Origin: Acidobacteria bacterium RIFCSPLOWO2_12_FULL_66_21
GTDB taxonomy: Bacteria > Acidobacteriota > Vicinamibacteria > Vicinamibacterales > 2-12-FULL-66-21
NCBI GenBank assembly: GCA_001767455.1
Contig: MELC01000072.1
Span: forward strand, 1 to 64,000
Direction: 5' to 3'
Length of the DNA stretch: 64,000 bases
A program made the position numbers and the translations under genes. The notes beneath the pieces are model-generated. The model had not been told where the DNA came from. It saw only the letters and a program-made list of their open reading frames with translations, and made no database searches. Each line of letters opens with the position of its first letter. Positions within the stretch are counted from its first letter, which is position 1. Positions 61,732 to 64,000 of this stretch are shown here, in pieces.

Positions 61732-62004
61732 ATGAGCACGAACGTCAAAATCGAAGTCGATGAACGGACGGCCGACGTGCTGCAGGCCCGCGCCGCGGAA
61801 CTTGGCGTCACGGTATCGGATCTGATCGCGGAGCTCGCGACGCTCGACAGCGAGCCCATCGTCGTTGAGTCAGAGGAGATCGCGGAACTCGATCGGCGCT
61901 GGAAAAAGATCGAAGCGGGACAGTCCACGGTTCCACACGAGCATGTCGTGCGGTGGCTGCGCACGTGGGGCACGCCGCTATTCCGCCCGTGGCAGGCTCG
62001 ATAG
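61732..62004 (+). CDS. antitoxin, ribbon-helix-helix type
   Basis: 90 residues: VKIEVDERTADVLQARAAELGVTVSDLIAELATLDS is a ribbon-helix-helix DNA-binding start; the C-terminal half is toxin-binding. The next ORF overlaps it, so it is one TA unit. A TACGAT -10-like box lies 12 nt before the ATG. Confidence 0.8.
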   Translation: MSTNVKIEVDERTADVLQARAAELGVTVSDLIAELATLDSEPIVVESEEIAELDRRWKKIEAGQSTVPHEHVVRWLRTWGTPLFRPWQAR

Positions 62005-62282
62005 ACCTCGAATGGTCGGACGATGCGCTCGCCGACCTCGATCGATTCGCGGCGTTTCTCCAGGACCAGTCCCCCGAGCTTGCGGCAATCGTCGCAGACG
62101 AAATCATCGCCAGGGCGCAGCTGCTCTCCCGGCATCCGAAACTCGGTCGGCCTCTCTCGACGCGTGAAGAGTACCGGCAGATCGTGATGCAGGTGCTCGG
62201 CGGAACCTACGCGTTTCAGTATTGCTACGACGGCAATCGGCTCGTCATGCTGCGCGTCTTCCATGGCCACGAAGCGCGTTGA
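61989..62282 (+). CDS. RelE/ParE-type toxin
   Basis: 97 residues: IDLEWSDDALADLDRFAAFL and HPKLGRPLSTREEYRQIVMQVLGGTYAFQYCYDGNRLVMLRVFHGHEAR are the ParE/RelE pattern, with C-terminal FHGHEAR. GTG start 61989 overlaps the antitoxin stop by 16 nt. Blocks growth by acting on gyrase or ribosome-bound RNA; which one is unknown. Confidence 0.85.
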   Translation: MAGSIDLEWSDDALADLDRFAAFLQDQSPELAAIVADEIIARAQLLSRHPKLGRPLSTREEYRQIVMQVLGGTYAFQYCYDGNRLVMLRVFHGHEAR

Positions 62283-62357
62283 ACGACGCCGGCTCGCCCC
62301 GCCCATCGCTTTGGCCGTCAACGCGTCAAGAATCTGCCAGCGCTGACGCGCCGAGTC

Positions 62358-62457
62358 GCCTCCCCTTCTCCCGTGCTCCTGTTTCGAAGATCCAAAGGCC
62401 TCCTCTTCTCCCGTGCTCCTGTTTTCCCCTGCTCTCCTACTCCTGTTGTGACGCCCG
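62358..62457. repeat. CTCCTGTT-rich dispersed element
   Basis: Boxes GCCTCCCCTTCTCCCGTGCT-CCTGTT and GGCCTCCTCTTCTCCCGTGC-TCCTGTT split by TCGAAGATCCAAA, then CTACTCCTGTT. Same family as 13999-14075 and 44217-44291. Between the RelE gene and the kinase. Confidence 0.65.
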
Positions 62458-62480
62458 GTTCCGAAGATAAGATCACCTCC

Positions 62481-63661
62481 ATGCGCAGTACCCCGGCCTC
62501 GCTCGGCGCAGCCCTCGATCCGCGCGCCACGACGCGCACGGCGCGGGCGTCTGCCTCGGCGCGTGTCCCCGAAGAACTCCTGTATGTCGGCCAGGTGGTC
62601 GCGAGCCCGGCGACGCACTTGCGCTACAGGATCGAGCGGCTGCTCGGGGCGGGTTCGGTCAGGTGTTCCTCGCGACGCGGCTCGGACGCTCGGCGGCGGT
62701 TCCCGAGGAGGTCTGTGTCAAGGTCAGTCTCGACGCGGACGCGTGGGTGCGGGAAGCGTACTTCGGTCTCCTGCTCGACAGTCATCCGCGTGCGATTCGC
62801 GTCTATGACCGTTTTCCGCTGTCATTGCCCGACGGGCGTTTGGTCTACGCGCTCGTCCTCGAATGTGCGAAGCATGGGGATCTGAGCGCCTATCTTCATC
62901 GGACCGCGAAGCCGTGGAGCGAACGCGACGCGAGGCGCGAGATCGCGGGCCTCCTCGAGGTGCTCGGCAAGCTGCACCGCGGTCAGCTCCTCCACCGCGA
63001 TCTGACGCCGATGAATGTCTTCGTGTGTGACGGTAGACGGCTCAAGCTCGGCGACTTCGGGATCGTGCGTCAGCAGAGCGATCGCCGCGGCGTGACGGCG
63101 CGGACCATGAATCTCATGACCGCGCCGAGCGAGATCGTCGACCGCGAGGCACCCAAGTGGCAGGCGCGTGACGACGTGTATCAGGTGGGACAGCTGTTGG
63201 CGATGCTGGTGCGGGGGGACGCGGGGGCGCGGATCCGCACGACGGACGTCCGCGGGCTCTCGTGCAGCGATCAGCTCAAGGAGATCGTCCACCGCTGCAT
63301 CGGCGAGCGCCGCAAGCGCTACGAGAGCGCGCTCGAGATGATCGAGGCGCTTCGCACGCCGCCGGCGCCGCTCAAGGCGGGCGTCCTGCGCAGCCTCAAG
63401 GGCGTGCACCTCGCGTTCACCGGGTTCCTCAGCAAGCCTCGGATCGAGGCGGCGCGCGCCGCCCGCCGCGCCGGTGCCATCGTCCACGGCGCGCCGTCCG
63501 CGAGGACGACTGTCGTCGTCCGCGGTCGTCCGAACGCGCAGCAGGCCGCCGGGAAGGACGGCGGCCTGAAGCTGATGGAGATGAAGCGCCTCCGGGAGAA
63601 GGGCCACCGGATCCTGCTGCTCAACGAGACGCAGTTCTGGCACCTGGCCTCGAAGCGGTGA
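62481..63661 (+). pseudogene. Ser/Thr kinase with C-terminal BRCT domain, frameshifted in the glycine loop
   Basis: Two frames join at about 62650. Frame one, from ATG 62481, ends with RYRIERLLGAGS; frame two begins GQVFLATRLGRS, then VCVKVSL (Lys), LLHRDLTPMNV, LGDFGI and a C-terminal BRCT (VHLAFTGFLSKPRIEAARAARRAG ... QFWHLASKR). Canonical LLGAGGFGQVFLA is recovered if four bases were lost from a (GGGC)n run at GGGGCGGGTTC. All catalytic motifs are present otherwise. A BRCT with a Ser/Thr kinase suggests a DNA-damage or nuclear-like role. Could be an error, a dead gene or a switch. Confidence 0.75.
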
Positions 63662-63720
63662 GCTCAGCCGATCGATTTCATCCGAAAGAAGCGATGACAA
63701 AGAGGTAGGAGAAACCCCGT

Positions 63721-64000
63721 CTATGATATCGCGACGAAGCTTGTCAGAGGCTCATCACCGGGTGCCCACCCCAGCTCACGAAGGGCTACAGTGAGGCCGC
63801 TCAGCGAACGAGCTTCGTCTGCCGTGAATGCTTTGTCTTGGCACATGTCCGCGAGCACTCCTGAGAACGCTCGCGCATGCAGCCAACGCAGTTCGTCAGG
63901 ATGAAGGCCGAGTGCACTCTGTTTGGCCTTGAGGTAGAACACCTCGTGTGGCGTAAAGTCCAGATCGGCGATCGCCGCCGTCAGTGCGTCCCAGTAAGCC
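63721..64000 (-). CDS. C-terminal part of unknown protein (5' end outside the window)
   Basis: The frame is open from 64000: AYWDALTAAIADLDFTPHEVFYLKAKQSALGLHPDELRWLHARAFSGVLADMCQDKAFTADEARSLSGLTVALRELGWAPG. The ORF track start (GTG 63942) is internal. It is a helical domain like TerB-type or nuclease-associated helical regions, but the family is not certain. It converges on the kinase-BRCT gene. Confidence 0.6.
   Translation of the reverse strand, partial: AYWDALTAAIADLDFTPHEVFYLKAKQSALGLHPDELRWLHARAFSGVLADMCQDKAFTADEARSLSGLTVALRELGWAPGDEPLTSFVAIS

Overview
The window is high-GC bacterial DNA and most resembles Acidobacteriota, probably Vicinamibacteria-like. The signs are two large orphan FtsX/MacB-type permeases of the acidobacterial duplicated (ADOP) type, one with its PadR regulator; a VWFA-related acidobacterial-type protein; four large Ser/Thr kinases with different sensor modules; and many dispersed intergenic repeats. 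This is my reading of gene content; no database was searched.

Layout. Positions 1-900 hold the tail of an unknown gene and a SAM methyltransferase. Positions 12451-872 (minus strand) hold the most unusual locus: an NtrC-type sigma-54 activator with an Asp-to-Glu change at the receiver phosphosite, then a radical SAM/SPASM maturase, four tandem Cys-rich precursor peptides, an M50 protease with a PqqD-like N-terminus, a second HExxH membrane protein, a class I isoprenoid-synthase-like protein (DELFD, DDLRD), an ADOP permease, and a toroid protein with a DADDT class II terpene-cyclase motif. I read this as a RiPP operon that also carries terpene-type enzymes. Positions 12605-17850 encode a 2-hydroxyacyl-CoA dehydratase and its activase. 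Positions 18098-26756 carry a VWA protein, ArgG, a secreted trypsin-like protease, a DUF4412-like plus GH20 pair and a three-gene DinB unit.

Positions 26830-36287 include a TPR kinase, a frameshifted SGNH hydrolase, an MBL hydrolase, an F420-reductase-like protein, an M24 and an M20 peptidase and an OGFr-domain protein. Positions 36274-50167 include an ECF sigma/kinase pair, small unknown proteins, a ComEC-like MBL protein, an HtrA-like protease, a beta-propeller kinase and a large secreted repeat protein. Positions 50309-54268 hold a membrane protein with a pYEATS-like partner, then PadR and an ADOP permease; a PQQ-propeller protein follows. Positions 56324-62282 look like a conflict island: a TOTE-type primase-helicase-nuclease, a PIN protein, VapBC, a Uma2 nuclease, a cupin and a RelE/ParE module. 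The window ends with a frameshifted kinase-BRCT gene and a partial gene.

Repeats fill nearly all larger gaps: 7-bp tandem repeats of several sequences, a CGGAG-rich hairpin element in three copies, a CTCCTGTT-rich element in three copies (one inside a gene), a 34-bp array, a 10-bp array, a MITE-like element and a perfect 32-bp palindrome. Several genes start exactly 6 nt after a -10-like hexamer, suggesting leaderless mRNAs.
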